Shown here: in pieces, positions 26,057 to 34,131 of the stretch
Numbering within the stretch: position 1 is the stretch's first letter
Layout of the letters: each line of letters begins with the position of its first letter
Origin: Bacillus_AD sp047238185
GTDB lineage: Bacteria > Bacillota > Bacilli > Bacillales > DSM-1321
Reading direction: 5' to 3'
Assembly (NCBI RefSeq): GCF_047238185.1
Contig: NZ_JBDFMI010000003.1
Span: 1-64,000, forward strand
DNA: 64,000 bases
Program-made: the position numbers and the translations under genes
Notes under the pieces: generated by a model
The model's database searches: none
The model's input: the letters and a program-made list of their open reading frames with translations, nothing else
Told to the model about the DNA's origin: nothing

Positions 26057-26147
26057 TATTTATAAAGTTTGTATATCCCAAATATGTTCATGCTTTTAAT
26101 AAGTAATACATAGGATTATATTCAATAGAGCGTGAACGTCTTTAAGA
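26057..26147. repeat. 91-bp duplicate of 32081-32171
   Basis: Starts TATTTATAAAGTTTGTATAT and ends GAACGTCTTTAAGA; matches the last 16 codons of the HExxH membrane protein gene (31621-32130) and 41 bp beyond. It abuts the Tn3-family terminal repeat exactly, so a Tn3-type element once sat in a copy of that locus. Confidence 0.85.
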
Positions 26148-26640
26148 GGGGTACCGTCAGGAAAATGCGGATTTACAACGCTAAGCTCATTTTCAAGACG
26201 ATTACCCCAATTTTAACAACGTTAAGACAGTTTCAGTGGTCTTAGAGAATCTATTGAGACCATTTTTTCAGAATTAAAACGGTACTCTCCTAATAAATTG
26301 ATATGCTCCCAGCCTAGAGGAGACATATGATATAACCAATTTTCATTAAAATTACCTAAACCCTTTTGGTGTTCAACTGCTTTTGTTAGATGTAAAGTAT
26401 TCCAGATACTGATGGCATTAATGATTATGTTTAAGGCACTGGCCCTTTGCAATTGATGCTGTATGGTTCGTTCCCTAAGCTCACCTTGTTTTCCAAAGAA
26501 AATGGCTCTTGCCAATCCATTCATGGCTTCGCCTTTATTCAATCCTCTTTGTATTTTTCTTCTTAATGATTCATCCGATATGTAATTCAAAATAAAGATC
26601 GTTTTTTCTATTCGTCCCATCTCACGGGGACGTGTTTAGA
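26148..26640 (-). mobile_element. Tn3-family transposon remnant (right end)
   Basis: A 38-bp terminal repeat (26148-26185) starting GGGGTACCGTCAGG and ending TTTACAACGCTAAG, very like the Tn4430-type repeat (GGGGTACCG...ACGCTAAG), followed 36 bp later by the 3' end of a transposase gene. No other transposon genes or second end are present, so it is an immobile relic. Confidence 0.85.
26222..26635 (-). pseudogene. tnpA: Tn3-family transposase TnpA, C-terminal fragment
   Basis: About 137 codons matching the end of Tn3 transposases: PREMGRIEKTIFILNYISD, LNKGEAMNGLARAIFFGKQG, RASALNIIINAISIWNT, and the near-terminal SPLGWEHINLLGEY. Full proteins are close to 1,000 residues; everything upstream of the Arg-Glu-x-Gly-Arg-Ile-Glu region is missing, with a stop codon at the break (26636-26638). 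Confidence 0.9.
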
Positions 26641-26852
26641 AGTAAAAGTGTACTGAAAGCAATAATAATTTTTAAACCTTTTCTTTTCAAAAACAATTAA
26701 ACCACTCCTTTTGGTAAAATATTCCACATGTTTATACACTTCTATTTAAACTTCGTTTGTCCTTTATTTTTTTAATTCATTTTTATAGGAAATCTATAAT
26801 ATTATAAATTTGGTATAATTTTACAAATATCTTTACCTTGAAAGGAGAAAAA

Positions 26853-27248
26853 ATCAAGAAATTTATTATATTAGTTGGAATTACTGTATTAATATTAATG
26901 GTTGTCGGTTGTTCTGATAAAACACCTCAATATTCTAAGTTTGCAGGAGAAAATAAGAACTGGAAAGTAATTTTAGATATACAAAATCCAGAGAGTGGAA
27001 GTAATTCTAAGTTGTATACTATTTCCTATATTGGTAAAAAGAAAAAACCAGATAATATTTCATATAAGATTTATCATGAAAACAATAAACTACCAACCAG
27101 TGAAGGAAATGGATCATTGAAAAATCAGGAGGAGTTTTCTGTAAATGAAGAAGGAAAAAGTAATCCTGTTTATAAAATGGATATATTTACAGTCGAGATA
27201 AAGTGGGCAAAGAATGTAGAGAAAGTTAGCTTAAAGTATAAAAAATAA
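26853..27248 (+). CDS. Lipoprotein of unknown function; odd start codon
   Basis: About 131 residues: signal peptide KKFIILVGITVLILMVVGC with a lipobox cysteine, then a strand-rich hydrophilic domain. AAAGGAG (26841-26847) is 5 nt before an ATC codon at 26853, where a normal lipoprotein would have ATG (xKKFIIL...). The only standard in-frame start is a TTG at 26838, which lies before the ribosome binding site. Either ATC is used poorly or the start has been mutated and the gene is silent. A strong terminator follows. Confidence 0.62.
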   Translation: MKKFIILVGITVLILMVVGCSDKTPQYSKFAGENKNWKVILDIQNPESGSNSKLYTISYIGKKKKPDNISYKIYHENNKLPTSEGNGSLKNQEEFSVNEEGKSNPVYKMDIFTVEIKWAKNVEKVSLKYKK

Positions 27249-27253
27249 ATATA

Positions 27254-27287
27254 AAAAGGGGATCTAATTATTTAGATCCCCTTTTTG
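27254..27287 (+). terminator. Rho-independent terminator after the lipoprotein
   Basis: GGGGATCTAA (27258-27267) pairs perfectly with TTAGATCCCC (27272-27281), flanked by A5 and T5, so it may work in both directions. The rest of 27288-27530 is AT-rich with no gene. Confidence 0.85.
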
Positions 27288-27532
27288 AAGAAGTCGTTTA
27301 TATTTTATCACAAATTAACAGAGTATTCAATTTTTATTATAGGTCGATATACTGTATTTAACTACATTTATAATTTAAACATATTGTGCAGAGATAATAA
27401 AATTGTTTATTTTACAATAAAGTCTTTTAAAAAATAATAAAGTTGTTTAATTCCTTATAGAGCTATCGTGGCAGTTTAACTCTATAAGGAATTATGAAAT
27501 TTGTCACAGTAGAAGTAGATATGACTTAATAC

Positions 27533-27570
27533 AAAAAAACTCCTGAACTTTTGTTCATGGAGTTTTTTTG
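27533..27570 (-). terminator. Terminator of the XRE-membrane protein operon
   Basis: AAAAAAACTCCTGAAC pairs with GTTCATGGAGTTTTTTT (one bulged base), directly after the stop codon at 27572; A and T runs on both sides suggest bidirectional use. Confidence 0.8.
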
Positions 27571-27571
27571 T

Positions 27572-27853
27572 TCATTGATCCACCAGTTTAACATTTGAAT
27601 AGATTATTAATCCAAATAATCCTATAAATAATATAGCGACTAAAATCGTTACAGATTGAACTGAAAAAACACCTGCAATAATAAAGATTACTCCCATTAC
27701 TCCTTCGAATCCCCCAACTAACTTAGCCAATTTATCTTTGTTGGAAACCCGTTTTTCATTGAAACCAGTCAATAACCAAGTTTGTTTCATAACACCTACT
27801 AAAAATCCCATAAGGAGTAATATGCCCCCAATAATTATAAAGTCTGTATTCAT
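27572..27853 (-). CDS. Small two/three-span membrane protein
   Basis: 93 residues from the ATG at 27853 (GGAGG 8 nt upstream); an in-frame ATG at 27868 overlaps the stop of the neighbour and lacks a site. Three hydrophobic spans (about 4-20, 43-62, 66-85) with a basic loop. Unrecognised. Last gene of an operon with a second membrane protein and an XRE regulator, a common arrangement for small signalling or bacteriocin-immunity-like units. Confidence 0.6.
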   Translation of the reverse strand: MNTDFIIIGGILLLMGFLVGVMKQTWLLTGFNEKRVSNKDKLAKLVGGFEGVMGVIFIIAGVFSVQSVTILVAILFIGLFGLIIYSNVKLVDQ

Positions 27854-27867
27854 TTTGGATACCTCCA

Positions 27868-28230
27868 TTAAAATTTCTTAGCTATGCTAGGAATAATATA
27901 AATCGGAATGACTAATGAGATAGATAAATAAATCAAAAGGAAATCAATTGATAGCCAATCATTCATTCCAAATTTTGAAACCAATGAAAAATAACAGATT
28001 AATAACGCATTCATAATGACTATAAAGCCAAAAGAATACTTATGAATATTTGTACTTACTCTTTCATCATACTCAATTTCATCTGAATCTAATTTTCTTC
28101 GTTTATATTTTGAAAAGATAACGCTAATTAATAATACTATTAATAGGAGTATTTTCAACCAACTTTCATCCAACACAACAATGACTGCCAGAGTTAATAA
28201 TGCAGGCAAATAGTATAGAAGTTTTAACAT
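27868..28230 (-). CDS. Four-span membrane protein, DUF2178-like topology
   Basis: 120 residues with hydrophobic spans about 3-20, 25-41, 70-86 and 93-115 and a central acidic DEIEYDERVSTNIHKYSF stretch. The DER...nihkys motif followed by two spans is seen in small membrane proteins encoded next to XRE regulators in Firmicutes. AGGAG lies 9 nt before the ATG. The preceding regulator is broken by IS21 copy 2, so expression may have changed. Confidence 0.6.
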   Translation of the reverse strand: MLKLLYYLPALLTLAVIVVLDESWLKILLLIVLLISVIFSKYKRRKLDSDEIEYDERVSTNIHKYSFGFIVIMNALLICYFSLVSKFGMNDWLSIDFLLIYLSISLVIPIYIIPSIAKKF

Positions 28231-28236
28231 AATTAC

Positions 28237-28413
28237 TCACTCCTCCATCCAAAATAAATGATCTAAAGGTACTTCTAAGTACTTAGAAATTAATAAACAA
28301 ACTTTAATTGTAGGATTATACTTTTGAGCTTCAATCAAACTCAAAGTCTGTCTAGTTACACCGACTAGTTTAGCTAATTCACCTTGTGTATGTTTATCTT
28401 GTTCAATTCTTAC
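28237..28413 (-). pseudogene. XRE-family regulator interrupted by IS21 copy 2
   Basis: The remaining codons encode the HTH (TQGELAKLVGVTRQTLSLIE) and the usual LISKYLEVPLDHLFW end. Excising the IS and one TCTTAC repeat joins them to 30606-30641, giving a start TTG at 30641 with GGAGGTG 6 nt upstream and the N-terminus NNIIIKNRVKLVRIEQDKHT. The insertion is after codon 14. IS-derived ATGs (for example at 28428) keep the frame open into the HTH, so a chimeric protein with a few different N-terminal residues could still be made. Confidence 0.82.
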
Positions 28414-28466
28414 TGTAAATGTCAACATAAATATGTACACTTTCGCTTGGATAAGGATGTACAGAA

Positions 28467-29225
28467 TTACTCGTTCTCTTTTGCTAAATGATCCTTTAAT
28501 CGGTATGAATCACCTATCATAGGCACAACTGTCGCATGATGTAAAATGCGGTCTAATATGGCATTGGCCAGTTTAGGTTCCTGAAATATTTCATCCCACG
28601 CTTTGAAATTCACATTGGTTGTTAAGATGGTACTTCTTTTTTCATATCTTCGATCAATCAGCTGGAAAAACAACTTAGCGTCTTCGTGATCAATCGGTAA
28701 ATAACCGATTTCATCGATGATTAACAGTCTGTATTTGCTGTAATGCTTCAAACGGCTCTCTAACCGATTTTCTAATCGAGCTTTCCTCAAATTTTGAATC
28801 AAGTCATGGCACTTAATAAAATAGGTACTCGTCCGTTTCTTTGCTGCCGCAATCCCTATTGCTGTGGCCAAATGGGTTTTACCGACACCACTTGGTCCTA
28901 AAAACACAATATTTTCATTCTCCTCGATAAAACGCAATGTAAGGAAGTCTAGAATCTGCTGTTGGTTAATCGATGTTTGAAAGGTAAAATCGAAATCTTT
29001 CACCTCCTTAAAATGAGGGAAAGCTGCGACCTTCACCATCGATTGCGTCATGTTTTTCTCCCGTATGTCTATTTCATACGCAGTCAACTTGATTAATGTG
29101 TCGATAAATGACATCTGATGCTTTACGCTGAAGTCTACGATTTCATTTAAATGTAAGCTCATTTGCTTTAACTTTAGATAGTCAAGATTCCATAATAATT
29201 GTTGATAGTTTGTAGTTGGATTCAT
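28467..29225 (-). CDS. istB: IS21-family helper ATPase IstB
   Basis: 252 residues identical in sequence to the copy at 21352-22110, including Walker A GPSGVGKT and Walker B LLIIDEIG. Overlaps istA by one base (TAATG). Confidence 0.95.
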   Translation of the reverse strand: MNPTTNYQQLLWNLDYLKLKQMSLHLNEIVDFSVKHQMSFIDTLIKLTAYEIDIREKNMTQSMVKVAAFPHFKEVKDFDFTFQTSINQQQILDFLTLRFIEENENIVFLGPSGVGKTHLATAIGIAAAKKRTSTYFIKCHDLIQNLRKARLENRLESRLKHYSKYRLLIIDEIGYLPIDHEDAKLFFQLIDRRYEKRSTILTTNVNFKAWDEIFQEPKLANAILDRILHHATVVPMIGDSYRLKDHLAKENE

Positions 29226-30508
29226 TATTTATACACTTCTCCAATCGTTGCTAAATTCCGTTTTGCTAAATCGTCGATTTCAGGATAATGAGGGGTGGAA
29301 ACAAGTAAGCTTGCCTTATAATGTTCCTCTTGATAATTAAGTTTAGCGTTACTAATTGGATGTTGGGCGATCAGTTTCATGTTATAATAAATCCACAAGT
29401 AGTCATCATACACCTGTAAGCCTACTTTTTTTCCTTGATATTCTGGTGGTACAGAGTATTGATTCGATTTGTAGGAAATCATGTTTGATGCATTGACTTT
29501 TACATGTGTATGTTTGATGCGATAGGAATCTCTTACTTTGTCAGTTGGTAGCTGGAGTAAGTGGTTCCTTTCTTTTTTGAATTCCATAATCGGTATTTTC
29601 CCCGTTCCTTGATGGATCTGGTGATTCATTCTATTCCCTAAATCCTGTATGAATAGATGAAGTTCCTCCATTGTCAGTTGACCTTGGTACGCATGAATTT
29701 CATCAAGGAGTTTCATTGTGGATTCAATTTTCCCCTTGGTTCTCGGTCGTCCTGCAATACATGGTTTGACTTTAAAATCAAAGTCCCTCGCAAACTGATC
29801 AAATTTCGCATTCACTTTCCCAGGTTGATAATCAGTCCTCGCTTCATCCATTACCGTTTTCATATTATCCGTAAGGATTTCAGCTGGAACTCCGCCAATT
29901 GCTTCAAAAGTATCTGTTAAAAAAGAAAGTAAGGTACTCTGTGACTTAGAAAGACTTAATTGAAATGTTCGGAATCTGGAATTTGATAAAATGAAAGCCG
30001 CCACATTGACTTCTATCTTTTCTCCCTCTTTGGTTTCGAATAAAATGTTTTCCTTCCAATCTAATTGGGCCTGCTTACCTGGTGGCGTTTCAAATCGGAC
30101 TGTCCCTTTGGGTGAAGAAATACGTTTATCCTCTTCAAAGTAGGCATTAAATTCAGGTGTACGAGCTATATACGCACGGAAGGTTGAAGCTCCACATTCC
30201 AATCCATGATTGTCTTTTAGGTACTGCCAAAGCATACGACGGTAATAAAATACCTGTTTTGAATCTTCTGATAACAATGCGGCTATTATTTCATAATAAG
30301 GATCAATCTTTGAGGGCTTTTCCCTTTTTCTTTTTGGGATAAAGCCATTTAGATATTTATCAATTGTCCGCCGATCCACACCCAATTCCTTTGCTAGCTT
30401 ACTTTTATTGATTTTCATTTTCATATGCTCCATAATCTGTTTGAATTTCGGTAAGTCTGAAAGACTTTTAATCTCAAAATCGATATCAATATTCATTGTT
30501 ATGTACAT
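29225..30508 (-). CDS. istA: IS21-family transposase IstA
   Basis: 427 residues, identical to copy 1, with the N-terminal helix-turn-helix and catalytic D150, D214, E261. The start at 30508 is chosen for the GGGGGG ribosome binding site 6 nt upstream. Confidence 0.95.
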   Translation of the reverse strand: MYITMNIDIDFEIKSLSDLPKFKQIMEHMKMKINKSKLAKELGVDRRTIDKYLNGFIPKRKREKPSKIDPYYEIIAALLSEDSKQVFYYRRMLWQYLKDNHGLECGASTFRAYIARTPEFNAYFEEDKRISSPKGTVRFETPPGKQAQLDWKENILFETKEGEKIEVNVAAFILSNSRFRTFQLSLSKSQSTLLSFLTDTFEAIGGVPAEILTDNMKTVMDEARTDYQPGKVNAKFDQFARDFDFKVKPCIAGRPRTKGKIESTMKLLDEIHAYQGQLTMEELHLFIQDLGNRMNHQIHQGTGKIPIMEFKKERNHLLQLPTDKVRDSYRIKHTHVKVNASNMISYKSNQYSVPPEYQGKKVGLQVYDDYLWIYYNMKLIAQHPISNAKLNYQEEHYKASLLVSTPHYPEIDDLAKRNLATIGEVYK

Positions 30509-30686
30509 ACTAATCCCCCCAAGATTAGTATGTAGATTCATATCAAATTTGTACATATTTATTCGAGCAATACTGTACATATTTAAATTAGCATTTCTAT
30601 CTTACTAACTTCACACGGTTTTTTATAATTATATTATTCAATAATTACACCTCCTACACCTACAATTCGTTACATATACTTTATTT

Positions 30687-30706
30687 ATGTAATATATATA
30701 TTACAT
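30687..30706. promoter_or_regulatory. Palindromic operator candidate 1 for the XRE regulator
   Basis: A perfect 20-bp palindrome, ATGTAATATA and its mirror, 46 bp upstream of the reconstructed XRE start (30641). A sister palindrome lies 56 bp away. Typical of autoregulatory XRE operators. Confidence 0.5.
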
Positions 30707-30742
30707 TGTTGATATCACTAATTTAGCATATATAAATTACAT

Positions 30743-30762
30743 ATGCAATATATATATTGCAT
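30743..30762. promoter_or_regulatory. Palindromic operator candidate 2 for the XRE regulator
   Basis: A perfect 20-bp palindrome, ATGCAATATA and its mirror, differing from candidate 1 only at the fourth base of each arm. The remaining gap to 31062 is AT-rich and holds no gene; it should contain promoters for both the XRE and the ArsR-like operons. Confidence 0.5.
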
Positions 30763-31062
30763 TTTGTGTTATGCGCCTATATTTCAGGTTTAAAGATGTT
30801 GTTTTATTACATAATAAGTGACTTGAGTTAAACGGGCTAAAGTAAATGATTAGCGAAAATGAGTGATTTTTTGACAATGGGGTTAGATTTAAGAAAACTT
30901 AAAATTCAATGAAAGCAGACTTCTTCGAAGGTAAATGTGATATATCGATAAGCTTCATCATATTTACTTTGTGAATTTTTATTGGAGGAACCTCTTGAAC
31001 TTTACTATTATCAAAAATGAGAATATAATAATAAATAAGAATAATATGAGGAGTTGAAATTT

Positions 31063-31569
31063 ATGTTATCCGAAACCTTTTTGCATCCAATCAGAATAAG
31101 AATTATTCAGCTTGTAGCCAATAGTAAAAGTATGACCGTAGGTTCTATAGCTGATTCCATGGATGATATACCTCGTTCCACGATTTATCGGCATGTAAAA
31201 ATATTAAGTGAAAATAACGTTCTCATTGTGGTGAAGGAAGAAAAAGTTCGTGGTACATACGAACGTGAATATGCTTTTAATTATGAAATGATAAATACAC
31301 AGGAGAATCAGATAGATAAAGCTGTTTTATCGTTTCTTTTGAAGTTGTTTTTTGATTTTAATGACTATTTTAAAACCTCAAGTACAAACCCTGTTGAGGA
31401 TAAAATTTTTCTTTCCAAAAATACATTGCTCTTATCTGATGATGAGTTTGAACAATTTAAGGTGGATATTTATGATGTGATAAAAAAATATCTGGAATTC
31501 ACACCGCAGAACGAACGGAAAGAACGAAATATTTCTATTATTTCCTCTCCTGTACCAAAGGAAGAATGA
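31063..31569 (+). CDS. ArsR-like winged-helix transcriptional regulator
   Basis: 168 residues from the ATG at 31063 (AGGAG 9 nt upstream; an in-frame TTG at 31054 overlaps that site). N-terminal winged helix: LSETFLHPIRIRIIQLVA, then SIADSMDDIPRSTIYRHVKILSENNVLIVV, a typical ArsR/PadR-like HTH and wing. The C-terminal 80 residues are helical and unrecognised. Followed by a membrane HExxH protein 51 bp downstream, an arrangement known for SdpR/SdpI-like autorepressor units; it may repress its own operon. Confidence 0.78.
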   Translation: MLSETFLHPIRIRIIQLVANSKSMTVGSIADSMDDIPRSTIYRHVKILSENNVLIVVKEEKVRGTYEREYAFNYEMINTQENQIDKAVLSFLLKLFFDFNDYFKTSSTNPVEDKIFLSKNTLLLSDDEFEQFKVDIYDVIKKYLEFTPQNERKERNISIISSPVPKEE

Positions 31570-31620
31570 AAATTATTTTCTGATTCTCATACAAAATAAG
31601 TCAACTTAGGAGGTTATATC

Positions 31621-32130
31621 ATGCATAGTACTAGTAAGACATTTAGACAGTATTTTAGTCTTTTAATTGCAGTGATAGCGTATTTCATATTTCATGAAGG
31701 AGCTCACCTTTTATTGAGTTTGTTCTACAAAGTATTTGAACATATAAAGTTTATGGGGCTAGGGATGCAGATTGTCATTGATAAGGCAGCTTTATCTGAA
31801 AATCAATTTATTCTATTTAATCTTGGTGGTGTATTGGCTACTCTTGCACTTGGTTATTTATTGGTTATTTTTATTGGACAGATTGTTAAGATAACGTCCA
31901 AACTAGGAAAGTCTGTATTTTACTATATAACATTAACAATGTTATTCAGCGATTGTATTTATTTATCCATATTAAGTGGCTTTTTTGGTGGTGGAGACAT
32001 GAATGGCATTGCACTATTATTCCCTTCAGTAACATTTGCAAAAATTCTATTTGGTGTCATTGGAATTATCAATCTTTTTATATTTATAAAGTTTGTATAT
32101 CCCAAATATGTTCATGCTTTTAATAAGTAA
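31621..32130 (+). CDS. Membrane protein with HExxH motif
   Basis: 169 residues, four or five hydrophobic spans, with HEGAH (H25-E26-x2-H29) in the first, the zinc ligand pattern of intramembrane metalloproteases or DUF3267-like proteins. AGGAGG-type site before the ATG. The last 16 codons and the next 41 bp are duplicated at 26057-26147 beside a Tn3 remnant. Substrate unknown; the second zinc ligand was not found, so catalytic activity is uncertain. Confidence 0.65.
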   Translation: MHSTSKTFRQYFSLLIAVIAYFIFHEGAHLLLSLFYKVFEHIKFMGLGMQIVIDKAALSENQFILFNLGGVLATLALGYLLVIFIGQIVKITSKLGKSVFYYITLTMLFSDCIYLSILSGFFGGGDMNGIALLFPSVTFAKILFGVIGIINLFIFIKFVYPKYVHAFNK

Positions 32131-32187
32131 TACATAGGATTATATTCAATAGAGCGTGAACGTCTTTAAGAGAAAAAACAATACAAT

Positions 32188-32288
32188 TTGTGAAAGTCTA
32201 CACATAAAGCAAACGAGTACATTAATGAATTAAGGAACTGTGAGCGACACCTCGCAGTTCCTTTTGTTATGCTGCTAACTCGGCTGCA
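32188..32288 (+). repeat. Terminator-containing repeat, copy 1
   Basis: Starts TTGTGAAAGTCTACACATAA, holds the hairpin GGAACTGTGAG/CTCGCAGTTCC followed by TTTTGTTATG, and ends near CTCGGCTGCA. Same plan as copies at 32331, 33688, 53086, 53752, 55259 and 63704. It may also terminate the 31063-32130 operon. Confidence 0.65.
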
Positions 32289-32330
32289 TTCCTGTAATGA
32301 ATGAAACGTTTGTGGAAATATCAACAGAGT

Positions 32331-32425
32331 TTGTGAATTAACACACTTAAACAAACGGGGGCATTACTTCATTAAAGGAGCTGAGACGTTCAGCTTCTTT
32401 TTTTGTTATGGCACTATCGGTGCAG
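32331..32425 (+). repeat. Terminator-containing repeat, copy 2
   Basis: Starts TTGTGAATTAACACACTTAA, includes CGGGGGC, a hairpin (GAGCTGA/TCAGCTTC), T7GTTATGG and ends CTATCGGTGCAG. The last 12 bases correspond to the group II intron insertion sites in copies at 53086 and 55259. Confidence 0.75.
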
Positions 32426-32444
32426 GTTAGTGGCATAGGATTTT

Positions 32445-32882
32445 TTAAGATTCTATCTCTTTTAACAACAAAGGATTATTTTCGTATCCAGATAAGACAA
32501 TATTCGTTGAAGGCGTTCCATATGGCATTGCTTGGTCAATAAACTCTTCTAAAGTTTCAATAGAGATTGTCGCTATTTTTACAATATAACTGATTTCGCC
32601 AGCTACTCTGTAGCATTCAAGTACATCGGGGTGTGAATGGCAAAATTGAGAGAGCTTTTTGCAATCAGATGATTTAAAAAGAATTAACGCAACAATTGAC
32701 CGATTAAAGGATTTTAAATTTACCTTCGTGTAATATCCTTCAATTACATTTTGTTCTTCTAGCTTTTTAACTCTTTCAGCGACCGCTGGTGCTGATAAAT
32801 GTACATAAGAAGCCAGCTCTTTCATCGAAGTTTTAGCGTTTAGTTGGAGATGTCTTAGAATTTCATAATCAATAGAATCCAT
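32445..32882 (-). CDS. Lrp/AsnC-family transcriptional regulator
   Basis: 145 residues. N-terminal HTH (DYEILRHLQLNAKTSMKELASYVHLSAPAVAERVKKLEEQNVIEGY) and a C-terminal RAM/AsnC ligand domain (ALILFKSSDCKKL...VLECYRVAGEISYIVKI). Divergent from the DJ-1/PfpI gene, which it probably regulates in response to an amino acid. Confidence 0.9.
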   Translation of the reverse strand: MDSIDYEILRHLQLNAKTSMKELASYVHLSAPAVAERVKKLEEQNVIEGYYTKVNLKSFNRSIVALILFKSSDCKKLSQFCHSHPDVLECYRVAGEISYIVKIATISIETLEEFIDQAMPYGTPSTNIVLSGYENNPLLLKEIES

Positions 32883-33020
32883 TAAATATCCTACCTTTTT
32901 TTATAAAGTATTATAAAACTTTTTAAAGAAATAAATAAGTCATTCAATAAAAATACTTATCTCGTTATATGTAATGTTTTCTCATCTTTTTATAAACTAC
33001 TGTTAAGGGAGGAAGTACTT

Positions 33021-33605
33021 ATGGCGAAAATTTTATTATTGTTAGCAAATGGGTTTGAGGCAGTAGAAGCAAGTGTCTTTACAGATGTACTTGGCTGGAA
33101 TAAATGGGAGGGAGATGGTTCGACAGAAGTAGTAACGGCTGGTATTCATCCGCAGATACAATGTACTTGGAATTTCTTCGTAACACCTGAACAGCAGCTA
33201 GAGGAACTTAATCTAAATGATTTTGATGCTTTGGCGATTCCAGGAGGATTTGAAGAAGCAGGATTTTATGAAGATGCTTTTAGTGAATGTTTTCAAAAAG
33301 TGATCCAGCATTTCGATACACACAAAAAACCAATTGCCTCAATTTGTGTCGCTTCTTTAATGATTGCGCATAGTGGCGTATTAAATAATCGAAAGGCGAC
33401 AACTTACAATCATCCTACAAGCCAACGTTTAGTACAGTTAGAGCAATATGGTGTTCAAATAACTAAAGAACGAATTGTATGTGATGAAAATATCATTACT
33501 TCATCTAATCCAGGTACGGCGTTTGAAGTGGCGTTTAAACTACTTGAAATGTTAACTTCCCTTGACAATACTAATAAAGTAAAGGATTTAATGGGATTTA
33601 AATAA
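33021..33605 (+). CDS. DJ-1/PfpI-family protein
   Basis: 194 residues. Single-domain class I glutamine amidotransferase-like fold: LLLLANGFEAVEAS at the start, AIPGGFEEAGFYED, and nucleophile elbow C109 (IASICVASLMIA), then TSSNPGTAFEVAFKLLE. Homologs are chaperones, deglycase-like or hydrolytic enzymes; the reaction here is unknown. GGAGG before ATG. Shares a 138-bp divergent promoter region with the Lrp gene. Confidence 0.88.
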   Translation: MAKILLLLANGFEAVEASVFTDVLGWNKWEGDGSTEVVTAGIHPQIQCTWNFFVTPEQQLEELNLNDFDALAIPGGFEEAGFYEDAFSECFQKVIQHFDTHKKPIASICVASLMIAHSGVLNNRKATTYNHPTSQRLVQLEQYGVQITKERIVCDENIITSSNPGTAFEVAFKLLEMLTSLDNTNKVKDLMGFK

Positions 33606-33687
33606 GTTTTAGATGAATGAGTGTTGAACAAGAATTGAGGATTCAGTATGGTAATGTTGATTGAATTGACTAAGTATTTTGGTGAAC

Positions 33688-33769
33688 TTGTGAAATATTA
33701 CACTTAAACTATCGGGTGCTTTAGCTTAGGATCAGAACTGACATAGGTCGGTTCTTTTTTTGTTGATGG
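33688..33769 (+). repeat. Terminator-containing repeat, copy 3
   Basis: TTGTGAAATATTACACTTAA, CTATCGGGTGC, hairpin AGAAC-TGAC/GTCG-GTTCT followed by T7GTTG. The distal CGGGGCAG end is lost. Probably terminates the DJ-1 gene. Confidence 0.65.
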
Positions 33770-33897
33770 AAAATTCCCTACCATGTAAATTCAATTCCCC
33801 TTACTTCTAAAAATCAGTTTCCTTATTCAAAACTTTCGAGTACTGACCACAAATTTTCCAGCCAGTAATACTAAGTATTGAGGCTGATCAAAACTAA

Positions 33898-34026
33898 TGG
33901 TCAAAGATAAGAAAAAAGCTTTCAGAACAAGTAGAAGAAATAACCCAATTTGAAAAAGTATATGACAGTCAGAAAAAGACGAATAATTGCATCAAACTCT
34001 TTGAATTAGATGTTAACAGCATATAA
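33898..34026 (+). pseudogene. Coding remnant of unknown origin
   Basis: An open stretch after a stop encodes KKLSEQVEEITQFEKVYDSQ and ends LFELDVNSI at 34026, immediately followed by a strong terminator. It has no start or ribosome binding site and looks like the 3' end of a lost gene. The rest of 33770-33897 shows nothing. Confidence 0.35.
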
Positions 34027-34054
34027 AAAGCTATCGTTTTTAACGATAGCTTTA
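34027..34054. terminator. Bidirectional terminator
   Basis: AAAGCTATCGTT pairs with AACGATAGCTTT (34028-34039/34042-34053), with A5 before and T-rich sequence after. Serves the remnant on the plus strand or the double-HTH gene on the minus strand. Confidence 0.75.
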
Positions 34055-34131
34055 TTTATACCTATTCCCTCTTAGAATGAGCATGCCAGTAAAACAGAAA
34101 TCGGCCAGCAGCAAACTGCACATATTCTTTT

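Larger units (their letters stand above)
28414..30599 (-). mobile_element. IS21-family insertion sequence, copy 2 (2,186 bp)
   Basis: Same length, termini and encoded proteins as copy 1 but inverted. Flanked by its own 6-bp repeat TCTTAC (28408-28413 and 30600-30605). It separates an XRE gene from its start and operators. The outward right end carries TTGACA (28422-28427, minus strand), a perfect -35 hexamer pointing into the truncated regulator. Confidence 0.95.

Noticed and set aside
28414..28450. Complete outward promoter from the IS21 right end
   Set aside because: TTGACA is a perfect -35, but no good -10 lies 16-18 bp further in either flank.
19978..30599. Composite transposon bounded by two IS21 copies
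   Set aside because: Each copy has its own different 6-bp duplication, and the outer flanks do not match, so the block did not move as one unit.
29657..30608. Plus-strand frames inside the IS21 copies
   Set aside because: They lie antisense to istA, have no ribosome binding sites and recur only because the IS is duplicated.
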